A DNA stretch of 64,000 nucleotides from Coniferiporia sulphurascens (Eukaryota > Basidiomycota > Agaricomycetes > Hymenochaetales > Hymenochaetaceae): the NCBI GenBank assembly GCA_002794785.1, contig NBBA01000013.1:1-64000 (forward strand), read 5' to 3'. Shown here in pieces: positions 1-12,703 of this stretch; within the stretch, counting starts at the first letter, position 1, and each line of letters starts with the position of its first letter. The notes beneath the pieces are model-generated. The model was not told where the DNA came from and did not search any database. It saw only the letters and a list, made by a program, of their open reading frames with translations. Position numbers and translations under genes: made by a program.

Positions 1-76
1 GGCCAGTGCCCCTGTCAGCTCTGTGAGGAGTATAGGCAGGGCAGCTGGTTGGGGTGGTGGCAGTGGAGTAAACACA
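1..76 (-). mobile_element. LINE ORF2 fragment (RT N-terminal side)
   Basis: Read on the minus strand, this stretch matches the ORF2 segment just before the LTGALADTSNL block of the other LINEs (compare 3717-3765), with the same proline-rich spacer. It is cut by the window edge on the left and abuts the non-coding composite module on the right near base 76. Only the fragment is visible, so its parent element is unknown. Confidence 0.7.
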
Positions 77-324
77 TGGCATGGCGGTAATAACCATCCG
101 ATGCAGAAATGCGACAGGACACCATGGGCCTCTCAGGTGGGACAGGCCCCCTTGAGGTGGTTAGTAAGAGGCACTCCCTGGCGGCTGTAAAAAGCGTCGG
201 GGTCCACCCCTCTGCAACACGGAGATTCTGGTATGCTGCGGATCCAGAAGCGGGAAAACCCTTAAATGCGGGCCCTGAGTATTCCCTGTGGAGCGTGTTG
301 GGGTAACACCTGATGCTGATGTCA
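77..324 (+). mobile_element. Fragment of the 1.27-kb non-coding composite module
   Basis: The stretch from the AACACATGGCATGGCGG block through the CTGAGTATTCC block matches internal parts of the non-coding module seen whole at 18424-19689 (around 18993-19225). It has neither the module's 5' end nor its TTAATTCTGG 3' end. LINE-A starts directly after it, so LINE-A probably inserted into it, although no TSD can be checked because the other flank is lost. Confidence 0.65.
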
Positions 325-379
325 CCTTCTTGACCAGTAACCACCACCATCGACTAGTGCGGGCAGCTAAAACTCCCCC

Positions 380-2421
380 ATGTCAAACCCCAGTGGATAC
401 AGGAATGCTCTATGTTCGACTCGACCACCCCTCCCACCTCCCTCATCGGCCAGTGCCGATGCCGACAGGGCCGCCAGGGCCGCCGCCAACTGGGTGGTCG
501 CTGGCAACATTGCCGCCGCTATGCACAGTACAACCCCCACCCCTGCCCAAATAGACCCAGGCCTCCCAGCGTCGTCCCCAGACGCGCTCCGCCTCGCACC
601 CTCCCCTGTTATCGGGGTATCGAACACAGAATTCACCTGCACGTTCGAATACATCAGCCGCCCCCCATCCGAAGGCTCCAACCCACCGGCCAGCTCCAAT
701 GAGCCAGGCGAAACGGAGGACATCCTCGAGAACCCACACACACCTTTGCCGCCACTCACCAACAAGAGGTCGTCCCCAAACCTGTCACTGCACACCCCCC
801 GACCCCGCCCTTGAGCTCAGTTCGAACCACACACATCGGGTTTCATGTACACCATTTCCCGAGCACTAGAGGACTTTGACAGGAAGACCCACTGCTACAA
901 CCCCGATGAGATCGACCGTGCAGTGGCCAAGTTTGTTGGCGACCTCCTCTGGAATGTCCAACAAACCATCACCGGTGTTTTGAGGGATGAGAAGGACCCC
1001 CAACACATCATCTCACGCAATATTGAGATGGCCTACAACATTGCAAGGGGGGGGCGGAAGCCTCCCTGCCAGCGCCCTTCGCCCCAGTTCGCCCCCAACA
1101 AAGGACCCCGATCACCGCCACCCAACCCTCCACCCTCACCAGGACCCCCGGAACCACTAACGTTTCACCAGATGTGGTGGCACTGACCAATATTGTCAAA
1201 CAGCTGTCCACAGAGGTGGCTTCCATCTCCTGACAGGTCTCAACCCTGGTCAACCGGCCCGGGCCCCGGGCCCCACAGGCCCAGAAGGCCCAGGCCGCTA
1301 CCACCACCACCACCGCCCAGCCTGCTAACACCGCAGTGCCGGCATCCTCCTATGCCCAGGTGGCGGCCGCTGCAGCCCCACCCACTGCCTCCAATCCCAA
1401 CCCAGTTGCACCGACTTTGGGCATGGTCTTCACAACCATAACCCACAAAAAGAAGAAGAAGCAACGCCAGGTTCCGCCCCTGCCCCCGGTATATGCCAAG
1501 GACCCAACACTGGTCCTAATCCCTGCCGTCGTTCCAAAGACGGAGCTGCAACTCCCCGCCATGCACCTCACTGCCACTGCCCATGAGTTTTTCTCCTCCC
1601 TTCCCACCACTGACCAGGTCATGGTCCTCGCATCCTCCTTCAATGTGAAGGGAAACCTCATGACCTCATTCACCAAGCACCCCTCCTCTGCCTCTCCTGC
1701 CACCAACATGATCATTGATTGCCACTCAGCGGCATTTGCGGCCCACATGCGCAACAGGTGCCTATCCACAATGGCCGACCAAATTTCTGCCTGGTTCACC
1801 CTCACCCCAGTCCGAGTCCGTCCCCGGTCCGCCCTACGCATCTCCATGGTGCCATGCGTGGACTACCTATTTGGCCAGAACGGCCACACCATCTCCCCAA
1901 AGGCCCTGATGGCCGAAATCCGGAATAACCCGGCGCTCCGCACCCTCGACTTTGTTGTCGACCCCCACTTTGCTGCCACCGAGGACCACCTCCCGACCCT
2001 TCAGAAGTGCCCCATGGCTTTCTCCTTCTCCGACCCCAATGGATCAATTCATGCGCAGCTCCTCAAGCGCCCACGAGTTTGGTTGTTCGGCACCTCACTC
2101 TCCCTCTCCATCCCTCCTTACCGCCCAAGCCTCACCCAGTGTGAGCGCTGCCAGGGCTTAGGCCATGGGACGAAAGGGTGCCGAGCCCAGCCATGCTGCG
2201 CCAACTGTGGAGGAGGTCATCTCTCCCACAACCACCATAAGTCGTGTGCATCCTGTGCAACCGAAGCCATCGAGGGTGACCAGTGCCCTCACCCTCACTA
2301 CTGCACAAACTGCAAAGGCGACCACCCTGCCACCCTCCCTCAATGCCCCAAGAAACGGCGATTCCGCCAGATCCTCGAGGCCGTTGAAGGTACCAACAAC
2401 GAAATTATGGAGGACCAATGA
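380..2421 (+). pseudogene. LINE-A ORF1 (gag-like, CCHC zinc knuckles), broken
   Basis: ORF1 encodes the RNA-binding gag-like protein of the element. Translation can start at ATG 380. The frame meets a stop near 815, resumes in another register at 845-1060, and is then open from about 1336 to 2421. The open part has an Ala/Pro-rich linker, a lysine run (about 1447-1465), the conserved MYAKDPTLVL-type block and, at 2130-2360, a knuckle array starting CX2CX4HX4C (CERCQGLGHGTKGC) followed by Cys/His-rich repeats. The last codons overlap ORF2 as ATGA at 2418-2421. Frameshifts and the stop make it non-functional as it stands. Confidence 0.85.
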
Positions 2422-4059
2422 ATAGGGACATCTCTATTCTTCAGTGGAATGCCGCCCACTCTCTAGCTGCGGTCCATTCCCTTATCCCGATCCTCACCAC
2501 TGACCCATCCCCACCCACCATCATTTTGATACAGGAACTGCCCTGGTACCAAATAGGCCTCCAACCCTCACTCACTGACCCAGCTGGCATGCCGGTTCTC
2601 AATGTCCCATCCCTTCCAGGCTACATAGCTGTGCTTCCCTCAGCCACCCAGCCAAGGGTCGTAACATATGTATCCCGGACCATCCCATCAACCGCCTGGT
2701 CCGTACTCGGCGCTGCATCCTCCGGCACTGACGTCCTCACCATCAAAATCTGCTCCCAGTGGACGATCCACCTCTGCAACTACTACGGAATGCATGCCCC
2801 AGACCGCACCACTGCCACCCCCCTCTACCCCGGTGAGTCGTTTCTCTTTGCAATTCCAACGGTGTTGGCATCCACTCTCCTGGTGGCAGGCAACTTTAAC
2901 TGTCATCACCACTTATGGTCCGAACTACTCACTTCCTGGCAGGAGGATTTGAGAGTGCAACCTCTTGATGACTTCTTCCAGGAGCACAGCCTTGCGCCAG
3001 CCCACCTCCCAGACTCGGACTCAAGGCCCATCGACAATCGTCAGCGGTGCCCAATTGACATGATCTGGTCCCCTCCTGCAATCAACCCCGATTCTATTCT
3101 AGATTTGGGCACCTCAACCACCTCCGCACTATCTGACCATGCCATCATATGCTGGTCGTTACCGACTCGACCCCCACCTCCTACTGCCAAAACCCACTGG
3201 CTAACACCAGCCGACAGGGAGGAGTGGACCGACATCGCCTTCCCACTACTTGAAACTGCCTTCACACTACAGGCGGACGACACCTTCACCCTAGACATCA
3301 AAGCGCAGGCCGTGGTCGACTCTATGATCGCAGCCCTCGTCCCATTCACCCGAATCACCAAGCCATCCAAAACCGAGGTCCCATGGTGGACCCCGACATG
3401 CAAAGTGCTCCTAGGGGCAATTTCAATGGCCTCCACCCCCCTTCAACGGTCAGCAGCCCGCTGCGCCTTTAAGCGGGGCATCCGAGCAGCAAAGCGAAAC
3501 TTCTATGCCAAGCAAGCAGACCAAGCAGACGCCTCCAACATCTGGGGCTGGGCCAAACGTGGCCTCGGCAACTGACCTACACCTATTCCCTCGCTCAGAA
3601 AGCATGATGGCACCTTCACCCAGTCCGACACCGAGAAAGGTGAGCTCTTCTGCACTACTTTCTTCATGCCCCCACCACCACAACAAGCGGCCGACACACC
3701 ACTGCCCCCCCCCCCCAACCAGCTGCCCTGCCCATCCTCCTCACAGAGCTTATGGGGGCACTGTCCGACACCTCCAACTTGTTGGCTCTGGGCCTCTCAG
3801 GGATCGGATACCGCCCTTTAAAATGGGCAGTAGACACTTACCCAAACGAGATCCTCGCCCTTTTCAATGACTGCCTGCACATGGGGCACCACCCTAAGTG
3901 CTGGTGGTCGGCAAAAGTGGTCATGCTTTGGAAGCCAAACAAGAAGGACCCTTTCTCACCCCACTCATACCAACCCATCTCCCTCGAAGAGACCTTAGGG
4001 AAACTCCTTGAAAAGATCATTGCTAACTGGCTCCAATTCCTCACTAACACAAGAAATTG
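2418..4059 (+). pseudogene. LINE-A ORF2, 5' part: endonuclease and start of RT
   Basis: The ATG overlaps the ORF1 stop. The first 385 codons hold an APE-type endonuclease: QWNAAHS near the start, LIQELPWYQIG, GNFN where relatives have GDFN, and SDHAI near 3135. A TGA follows AKRGLGN at 3573-3575. The frame is then disturbed but recognisable through TSNLLALGLSGIGYRPLKW and the LEETLGKLLEKIIANWLQF block. LINE-B interrupts the gene at 4059. The GDFN to GNFN change removes a metal-binding Asp, so this endonuclease should be dead even without the stop. Confidence 0.88.
4047..4059. repeat. Left target-site duplication of LINE-B
   Basis: ACACAAGAAATTG here is repeated as ACACGAGAAATTG at 10494-10506, directly after the LINE-B poly(A). 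The LINE-A reading frame continues across when the intervening 6.4 kb is removed, which fixes LINE-B as the inserted element. Confidence 0.92.
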
Positions 4060-4089
4060 CATCCTTCTTGACCAGTAACCACCACCATC
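4060..4089 (+). promoter_or_regulatory. Shared 5'-terminal block of the LINE (LINE-B copy)
   Basis: The block starts CATCCTTCTTG exactly at the TSD border and ends ACCACCACCATC. The same block, with few changes, opens LINE-A (325), LINE-D (17781, minus), LINE-G (25223), LINE-F (53230, minus) and the non-coding composite modules (15150 minus, 18424, 24561, 42143 minus). Because it sits at the first transcribed bases and starts pyrimidine-rich, an initiator or internal promoter, or a 5'-terminal RNA signal, is the natural reading. This is inferred from conservation only. Confidence 0.6.
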
Positions 4090-4117
4090 GACTAGTGCGG
4101 GCAGCTAAAACTCCCCC

Positions 4118-6173
4118 ATGTCGAACCCAGGCGATTACAGGAATACTCTCCGTTGAACAAACTGAACCAACCCCCCACCCGCCCCATCAGCCAATGCCGA
4201 TCCAGACCGGGTCGCCAGGATGGTGGCCAACTGGGCCTCCACCAGCACGGCCGCAGCTGCAAGACACGGAATGACCGCCCCCACCACCCCCACACCCAAC
4301 CCCCCCCAGAACCAACATCCTCCCCAGACGTCCTGGCCCCCTCCCCTGCCATCGGCGACTCGCAAATGATCTCAGCCTACGACTTCACCACCCAAGCGCA
4401 TGCGGAATCAAGGGCAGCATCCCGAGCCGGCTCCCCAGCTGCATCGGTAGGTTCAATCCATGGCTCCATCGAAACCAGCGAAACAGCCCCAGCAATGGCG
4501 GTTGACCCCCATACCCCCCTGCAACAGGTGGGAGGCGCAAGCCTCGGGCGGAAACGCTCCACAGCCGCCATGTCGCCCCTCACACCGAGGGGTCCCCCCA
4601 CCCAACAACATGAACAGCACACTGCAGGGTTCATGTACTCCCTCACCCACGCCCTGGACGACTTCGATCAGCAAACCAGGAATGCCACCACCGAGACAAT
4701 CGACATAAAGGCTGCGCAGTTCGTGGGCGACCTCCTCTGGAACATCCAACAGACGCTAGCCAACATCGAGCAAGACAGGACATACTCCGACAACATCATC
4801 CACCGCAACATGGTGATGGCCTACAACTTCGTGAGGGAGGGGGCGGTAATCGCCCTCCTGGAACCCTTCGCCCCAGCTCGCCCCCCCCAGAGGACCCCGG
4901 TGGCAACCGGGACCCTAACTCCGCCCCTGTGACCCCAGAAATGAGAGCGCTGACTGACACAGTTAAGCGCCTGACTACTGATGTGGCTTCTATATCACGT
5001 CAGATGGCTTCCATCAGCTCTAGGCCTGCCCCCCGACAACAGCAACAACAACAACAACAGCAACCCGCTCCACAGGCCGCCACCCAGACCGCCCCCACCT
5101 CCTATGCGCAAGTAGCCCCAGCAGCGGCCCCCCCAACAACCAACAACCCAGCTCCAGTGGCTCCAGCCGCCAGAGCGGTCATCAACCCAGTGCAGAAGAA
5201 AAAGAAATGCCAGAGGAAGGTGCCCCCACCGCCAACAATGTACGCCAAGGACCCAACCTTGGTCCTCACCCCCACAGTCGGCATACGGGCCGAAAATCAG
5301 AAGTCTGCAATGGCTCTGACAAAAACGTCCCATGAGTTCTTCGCCTCCCTCCCAACTGCAGACCAAGTCCTGGTCTTGTCCTCCTCCTATAACGTAAAGG
5401 GGAACATTGTGACCACATTTGCGACATGACCATCCTCGGCAAACCCGACCACGGAAACGATCATTGATCGGCACTCCGCGGCCTATGCCTCCCATATGCG
5501 CACAGAGTGCATTGCGACTGGAATTAACATTCCAGCCACATTCTCCCTAACCCCCTCCAGAGTCCGCCCACGGTCCGCTCTGCACATCTCCATGGTGCCC
5601 TGCAAGGACTTTTTGTTCAGCCAAAACAGACACACCATAAACGAGAAGGCCCTCATGGCCGAAATCCGGCACAACCCGGCACTCTGCAACCTCGACTTTG
5701 TAGTCACCCCACACTTCGCCGCCACCGAGGATCACCTGCCGACACTCGACAGGTGCCCAGTGGTCTTCTCCTTCGTCGACACTGACGGCTCCATACACGA
5801 GCGCCTCCTCAAGAGGCCACATGTCTGGATGTTCGGATCCGCCCTCCGGCTCTCAGTCCCACCAGTCCGCCCCACCCTCACCCAGTGTGAGCAGTGCCAG
5901 GGACTCGGCCATGGAACCAAGGGCTGCCGAGCCCAACCCTGCTGTGCTGACTGCGCGGGTGCCCACTTGACCCGCAACCACCGCAAATCATGCGCCCACT
6001 GCGCAACTGACGCAGTGCCCGAAGGCGACATGTGTCCCCACCCCCACATATGCAACAACTGCAAAGGCGACCACCCAGCCACCCTGCCGGCCTGCCCCAA
6101 GAAGAGGCGATACCGCCAAATTGAAGAGGCCCTCGCCACTGACCCTACTGATGATCAGATGGAGGAAATATGA
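4118..6173 (+). pseudogene. LINE-B ORF1 (gag-like, CCHC), broken
   Basis: Start ATG 4118 has the same CCCCCATG context as in the other copies. TGA stands at codon 13, the frame shifts at about 4928, and a TGA at about 5427 sits where LINE-E has CGA. Recognisable parts in order: low-complexity N-terminus, an N-terminal helical block (about 4620-4840), a glutamine run (5037-5065), an Ala/Pro linker, a lysine run (5196-5210), the MYAKDPTLVL block, and C-terminal knuckles at 5885-6095 beginning CEQCQGLGHGTKGC. The stop overlaps the ORF2 start as ATGA at 6170-6173. Confidence 0.88.
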
Positions 6174-9100
6174 TAGAGACGCTCTCTATCCTGCAGTGGA
6201 ACACCGCCCACTCACTAGTGGTGATACATTCCCTCATCCCTGTCCTTACAACTGACCCATCCCCCCCGCACCTAATTCTTATACAGAAACCACCCTGGTA
6301 TCAAATAGGCCTGCAACCATCACTTACCAACCCAACCAGCACGCCAGTCCTCAATGTCCCAACCATCCCGGGATACATACCTGTCCTACCACCAGAAGCT
6401 CGCCCTCGGGTAGTCACATATGTATCCAAGGCCCTCCCCCCAACCTCATGGTCGATCCTCGGTGCCGCCTCACACGGCACCGACGTACTGACGGTGGAGG
6501 TACGGTCCCAACTCACCCTCTGGGTGTGCAACTACTACGGCATACACCCACCGGACCGCAAACACGCCTCCCCCCAGTACCCAGGTGAGTCCTTCTTGTT
6601 CTCACTCCCCTCGGTGCTAGCCACCACACTACTCGTGGCAGGCGACTTCAACCGTCGCCACCACATGTGGTCCGAACTCTCAGCCACATGGCAAGATGAC
6701 TTGGGGGCGCAACCCCTTGACGACTTTTTCCGTGGGCATGGCCTCAAGCCTGCCCACCTTCCTGACTCTGACTCAAGGCCCGACGGCAATCGTTGCCGGT
6801 GCCCCATTGACATGATCTGGGCCCCACCCGCAGTCAACCCTGACTCTATTCTAGATTTGGCTACCTCCGACCACTCACCACTGTCTGACCATGCCATCCT
6901 GCGCTGGTCCCTGCCGTTTTGGCCCCCCCCTCCTGTCCTAAAGACACGATGGCTACTACCAGCCGACAAGGAGGAATGGACCGACATCGCCTTCCCACTA
7001 CTCGAAGAAGCCTTCCGACTCCCAGGGCTCGACACCCACTCCTTGGACATCAAAGCAAAGGCGGTAATCAACGCAATGGTCGCCGCACTCCAGCCATTCA
7101 CCCGCCTCGCCAAACCGTCAAAAACGGAAGTCCCATGGTGGTCACCCCACTGCAAGACCCTCCTATCTGCAATCACGACGGCCACCACCCCCCTTCAGTG
7201 TGCATCAGCCAGACGGGCCTTCAAAAGAGGCGTTAGAGCGGCCAAATGGCAGTTCTACACCGACCAGGCAGCAGAAGCAGACACCTCCAATATCTGGAAC
7301 TGGGCCAAATGAGGCCTAGGTAACTGACCCACCCCCATCCCCTCACTTAGACAACAGGATGGATCCTTCACCCAGACAGAGGTGGAGAAAGGTGAGCTTT
7401 TCCAAGAAACCTTCTTTATGCCCCCCCCACCCCAGATAGCGACCGACATCCTGCTACCCCCAACCCAACCAGCTGCCCCGCCCATACTCCTAGCGGAGCT
7501 TACAGGGGCACTGGCAGATACATCCAACTTGTCGGCTCCGGGCCTCTCGGGCATAGGTTACCGCCCCCTGAAATGGGTGGTGGATGCTTACCCTGATGAG
7601 ATACTTACACTTTTCAATGACTGTCTGCACCTGGGCCACCACCCGGAGTGCTGGCAGGCAGCAAAAGTTGTGATGCTCAGGAAACTGAACAAGAAGGACC
7701 CATTTTCACCGTGTTCATACCGGCCCATCACCCTTGAAGAGACCCTAGGGAAACTTCTGGAGAAAATCATTGCTAACAGGCTCCAGTTCCTCGCTAACAT
7801 GTGGGACTGGCTGCCACCCAACCAGTATGGGGGGCGCCAGGGCCATTCAGTCTATGATGCCGCCCAACACCTATTACAGATTGCGGAGCGCACCCACTCA
7901 GAGGGCCTCGTCTGTTTGGTCCTAGCAGTCGACATTCAGGGCTTCTTCGACTCGGTACACCCCCACCTCCTCCATTGACAACTGTTGGATCTCGGCTGCC
8001 CCCTGGACATGGCCAACTGGTGCCTTTCCTTCATGATGGATAGGCAGGTCGCTGTCGCCTTCGATGGCACCACCCTCCCCACCGCCCCTAAACCTGACTT
8101 CGGCACCCCACAGGGGTCACCCATCTCCCCCATCCTATCAATGATATTTGCGGGGGTGGTCCTCCGGCAGTTCCACCAAGCCGGCACCACCACCCTGGCA
8201 TATGTTGATGACCACTTACTTATCTGTGTAGGACCCTCCGTGGCATCCAACTGCCGTGCGCTAGCCTGCGCATACCATCAACTAGACACCCTCTTCGGCA
8301 CCATCGGTCTCAACATCAAGGCTGCCAAGACGGAATGCCTCCACTTCCACCCCCCCCAGTGATGAACTGGCTATGAAGGCTGGGACACAGCCGGGGTACA
8401 GGTCGACCCCAACACCCTGATCCGCCCCTCAATCCCCCTCCGGTGGTTGGGGATATGGTGGGACCCGGGCCTCTCCTTCAAACCCCATGTCGAGTGCATG
8501 CGCTCCAAGGGACTCTCCACCCTCACCACCCTCCGCATTTTAGGCAACACACAACGTGGTATCTCGGCCCTCCTCCTCCGTCGCCTGTACACCTCCTGCG
8601 TCTGCTCCATGCTTGCATGGGGGGCACCAGTATGGTACCACGGCCGCCACCAAAAAACTCTGGTAAACCGCCTACAGGCCGTGCAGAACACGGCTTGCAG
8701 GTGGATCTTAGGCGTCTTTAAAGGCGCCTCCCCCGTTTCTACAAATTTTCTCTGCTCTGTCCCCCCTCTTTCTTTCTATTTTGAATATATAAAGACAACC
8801 CATTCTCTACGCCTATGGTGAACCCCCCACTCTATTGGCCAAAAACTTTTTGAAAAACGTAGCTAATAGACCTTTCTCACTTTCTTTGCAGGTCCGAGCC
8901 CCCCGGGTTCAACAGGTCCCAGCATACACACATCCCCCATGGACAGACCCACTGGCCTTTACAAAGGGCCGAGTTCGCTTCACCACCCCCGTCACCCCAG
9001 TCAGCACCGACACTCGGAAGTCATTCGTGGCTGCCGTGCGCCAACTAGGTCTCACCCCACATGTACAAGTGTTCACGGATGGCTCTTGCATTGACAATAA

Positions 9101-10169
9101 GTCGGGCTCGGCCATCTGTGCCATGCTTGGCCACACCCGACTCTGGTCCCGACAACTGGAGTCCCCCACCTGTGCCACAGCCATGGACGCCGAGGAATTC
9201 TCCCTCGCCACGGCCCCAGGCTGGGTAGCACGCTGCCTCCCAGCACAATTGCGCATCGCATCAGACATCTTCTTTCTGTCTGATTCGCTGACCGCCCTCC
9301 ACCTTTTCCGTACCTGGGCCGCCGCCCCTGGTGCCCACCTCCTCCACATTTGGAAAGCGGGTGTGGAGACTCTGCTAGACTCATACCCCCAACTCACCGT
9401 CCATTTCGTATGGTGCCCCGGCCACTCAGACATCCCCGGAAATGAATGGGCTGACACGGAAGCCAAGCTGGTGACTGCGCTCCCTCCATCCGACCTTAAA
9501 CCCTCCACCTCCGCACTAAAAGAAGCCGCTGTCCGAACTCTAATGGAACGATGGACACTCTCTCTAGCTTGCCCCCTAGCCTCGACTGCCGACAAATACT
9601 TGGCAGTCCACGGCCTACCCTCACGCCGACCTCGAAAGCTCCTCATGCATTCGGTCGACCACCCACGCAGTGAGCTATCAGCAGTCGCCCAGGTCCTCTG
9701 CCGCGCCGGTCCCTATGGGGGATACTGGCTGAGTTTTGACTCAGCCTACTGCCACAGGCACAGCTTGATCTTGCACTGCAGATGGCACAACCACCCCCCC
9801 TGGCCTGTGCAGTCAACCGCCCACATCCTTGGCGGCTGCAGTACTTTCCATCCGTGGATACAACGCATGTGGCCACCTCGAGACCCTCTCCCAGTCCACC
9901 ACTCAGAGTGGGCTGACGAAAACTGCCTCCTGGTTTTGCGCCGCTGGCTAAAACTGACAGGGCATCTTAACCGCCTCTCTGACTGCGCCGCAGGCGCCAT
10001 CCGGCTAGCTTTCGCCGTGATGGACCTGGACGGCCACCCCACTGACGAAGATATGGACGTGAACCTCCTAAGGGAATACATGCACCGTATGCCTGGACCC
10101 CGAACCCGGGACTCGGACCCAGCCCTTTTGGAGCTAGCAGGTATGCTCCCCCCTTTTTCATCTGACTAA
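6170..10169 (+). pseudogene. LINE-B ORF2: APE endonuclease, RT, RNase H; broken
   Basis: This ~1,330-codon ORF2 has, in order, the APE endonuclease (QWNTAHS, IQKPPWYQ, GDFN, SDHAI), the RT with LEETLGKLLEKIIANRL, DIQGFFDSV, GTPQGSP and an intact YVDD at about 8200, and the RNase H with FTDGS (about 9075), DAEEFS, SDSL and NEWAD. A Cys/His-rich C-terminal tail ends at 10169. In-frame TGA codons lie near 7312, 7978, 8362 and 8821, and a 1-bp insertion just after 8821 shifts the frame before RNase H. Most stops lie where relatives have CGN codons. IQKPPWYQ has K where relatives have the catalytic E. Confidence 0.92.
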
Positions 10170-10493
10170 AGCCTGCCTTTCGGATTCCCCACGATACATC
10201 TCGGCCGGCACTCTCGCCCTCCCTTTCCACTTCTAAGCTTCTTACCTTAACCTGCCCTCAACTGCCCAGTTTGTTCGTAGCGATATGTATTCCTCCCTCT
10301 CGAGTTGTTGTCTTACTAAATAGGGGCTCTCCACACTTCAGCACCCTTTGGGGAGCAGAGCCCCTGCCCAGTTTTGTGCGATGCGCAATGACGGGCACCT
10401 CTGTTGTTATGTAGTTAGGGCCCCCCCTTTGGGGGGGCAGCTTGTAATTATGTAATACTGCAGGAATAATAATTTAAAAAAAAAAAAAAAAAA
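10170..10493 (+). other. LINE-B 3' UTR with GC stem-loop and poly(A)
   Basis: The 3' UTR is conserved with 19870-20190, 33240-33590 and 34325-34642. Near its end a perfect 8-bp stem (GCCCCCCC, loop TTT, GGGGGGGC; 10420-10438) precedes a conserved CTGCAGGAATAATAA stretch and the A-tail. In Tad1/I and related LINEs the 3' end of the RNA is what the RT recognises for priming, so the hairpin is a plausible recognition element. The stem is preserved in other copies with different loops. Confidence 0.7.
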
Positions 10494-10506
10494 ACACGAG
10501 AAATTG

Positions 10507-12703
10507 GCTGCCACCTAACCAATACAGGGGGCGTCAAGGACATTCCATCTATGATGCCGCCCAGCACCTCCTTCAGATTGCGGAAAGAGCCCATGTCGAG
10601 GGCCAAGTCTGTTTGGTCCTTGCAGTCGACATACAAGGTTTCTTCAACTCAGTAAACCCCCAACTCCTTCACCAGCAATTGTTGGATCTCCAGTGTCCGC
10701 CAGACATGGTGAACTGGTGTCTGTCCTTCATGATGGATCGGCAGGTAGCCATCGCGTTCGATGGCACTACCCTCCCAACCGCCCAGAAACCTGACCTTGG
10801 CACCCCCCAAGGGTCACTGGTATCTCCGATCCTCTTGACGATTTTTGTGGGTGTGGTCCTCCAGAAATTTCATCAAACCGGTACCACCGCACTGGCATAT
10901 GTCGACAACCATCTCCTTGTATGCGTTGGACCCAGCGTGGCATCCAACTGCCAGCAACTGTCCAATGCATACCACCAACTCAACGCCCATTTCGGCGCCA
11001 TCGGTCTCAACATTGAAGCCACCAAAACGGAGTGCCAATACTTTCACCCACCCCAATGCTGCTCAGCCGCCTACACCGACTGGGACACTGTGGGGGTCTG
11101 GGTCACCCCCACCACACTAATCCGACCCTCCATCCCACTCCGCTGGCTGGGAATATGGTGGGATCCCACCCTCACATTTAAGGCCCATGTGGAATGCATG
11201 CGCTCCAAGGGCCTCTCCACCCTAGCTGCCCTCTGCATCCTTGGCAACACAGAATGCGGAATCTCGGCCCTTCTCCTCCGCCAACTGTATACCGCCTGCA
11301 TCCACTCAATCCTCACATGGGGCGCCCCGTTTGGTACCATGGCCGGCGCCAAAAAACACTAGTAAGCCGCCTGCAGGCAGTGCAAAACACGGCCTGCAGA
11401 TGGATTCTGGGCGTCTATAAAGGCACCTCCCCCTTCTCAACAAATTTTCTTTGTTCCCTTCCCCCTCTCTCTTATTATTTTGAATATGCTAAGACTCTCC
11501 ATTCTCTGCGCCTCTGGCACACCCCGCATTCCGTCGGTAGAAAACAATATAATAAATCAGTAACTAACCGCCCCTTTTCCACTTCTCTGCAGGTCCGGGT
11601 CCCTTGGGTACAACTGGTTCCAGCATACACTCATCCCCCATGGACGGATCCTCTGGCATTTATGAATGGTTGAGTTTCATTTGCCACTCCTATCACTCCG
11701 GTCAGCAAAGACACCCGCAAGGAATTTGTGGGCACCATGCACTCCCTGAGCACCCTCCCCCATCTCCAGGTTTTCACCAATGGCTCCCACATTGGCTCAA
11801 AATCCGGTTCAGCAGTCTGCACTATGGAAGGCCTTACCCGCCTCAAGTCTCACTGGCTTGCCTCCCCCACCTGTGCCACAGCTACAGATGCAGAAATCTT
11901 CTCTCTTACCTCTGTGCCTAGCTGGGCCACACACCACCTCCGGGAGCACCTGCCGGTCGCATCTGACATCTTCTTTTTGTCAGATTCACTGATGGCACTC
12001 CACCTGATCCGAACATGGGTGCCAGTTCCAGGCGCGCACCTCCTCCACCAATGGAAGGCAGGGGTCCAGACTCTCTTGGACTCTTACCTGGATCTTTCCA
12101 TTCATTTCGTCTGGTGCCCAGGTCACTCAGACATCCCGGGGAATGAATGGGCAGACCGTGAGGCGAAGTTCGCAACGAATCTCCCCCCATCTCCCCTCGC
12201 ACCCTCCACCTCCACACTGAAAGAGGTCACTGTCAAAACCCTCATGGAGCGATGGACCCTTTCTCTCGCCTGTCCCCTCGCCTCGACAGCTGATAAATAC
12301 CTAGCTGTCAGCGGTGTCCCCTCCCGCCATCCCTGAAAGCTCATGACGCAGTCAGTGGACCACCCCCGCCAGGAGCTCTCAGCAGTCGCCCAGGTTCTAT
12401 GTCGTGCCGGTCCCTATGGGGGTTACTGGCTGAGCTTTGACTCAGCCTACCGACACAGGCATGGCCTGATCTCGCACTGCCGATGGCATAACCACCCCCC
12501 CTGGCCAGCCCAGTCGACTGCCCATGTATTGGGTGGGTGTCGCACTTTCCGTCCCTGGATCCGCAGGATCTGGCCCCCCTGTGACCCACTTCCGACCCAC
12601 CATGCCGAATGGGCTGATGAAAACCGCCTCCAGGTTCTGCACCACTGGCTTAAGCTGACAGGGCACCTTAACCGCCTCTCTGACCACACCTCTGCCTCCA
12701 TCC
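10507..12703 (+). pseudogene. LINE-A ORF2, 3' part: RT catalytic half and RNase H
   Basis: After the right-hand TSD of LINE-B the LINE-A RT resumes (LPPNQYRG region, DIQGFFNSV, GTPQGSLVSP). The RT signature reads YVDN at about 10903 instead of YVDD. A frameshift near 11330 and TGA codons follow. The RNase H region shows FTNGS at about 11775 instead of FTDGS, with DAEIFS, SDSL and NEWAD kept. A TGA at 12334 sits where LINE-B has CGA. The gene is cut off at 12703 by a minus-strand poly(T). Two catalytic Asp are lost here, so it cannot support transposition. Confidence 0.88.

Larger units (their letters stand above)
4060..10493 (+). mobile_element. LINE-B, full length, inserted in LINE-A
   Basis: This is a 6,434-bp element with 5' leader 4060-4117, ORF1 4118-6173, ORF2 6170-10169, a ~300-bp 3' UTR and a 19-A tail ending near 10494. 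Both flanks carry the 13-bp TSD. It is the most complete copy of its subfamily and is close in sequence to LINE-A and LINE-E, differing by many CpG transitions and a few indels. ORF1 has two breaks and ORF2 several TGA stops plus one frameshift, so it is no longer autonomous. Sense-strand bases are strongly biased to C. Confidence 0.95.
325..12703 (+). mobile_element. LINE-A, Tad1/I-type, split by LINE-B, 3' end lost
   Basis: The 5' end carries the shared block (CCTTCTTGACCAG then ACCACCACCATC) and a ~55-nt leader before ORF1. The element runs 325-4059, is interrupted by LINE-B, and resumes at 10494 in the middle of RT with a 13-bp duplication (4047-4059 and 10494-10506, one mismatch). It stops abruptly at 12703 where a poly(T) starts, so its 3' UTR and tail are missing. 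It is old: ORF1 is frameshifted, ORF2 has stops, and the endonuclease, RT and RNase H have each lost a catalytic Asp. Placement with Tad1-like elements follows from the APE-RT-RNase H order and the CCHC ORF1. Confidence 0.9.

Noticed and set aside
8820..8915. A true spliceosomal intron between RT and RNase H
   Set aside because: LINE-G is open in frame straight across the site and no consistent donor was found upstream. Kept only as an observation.
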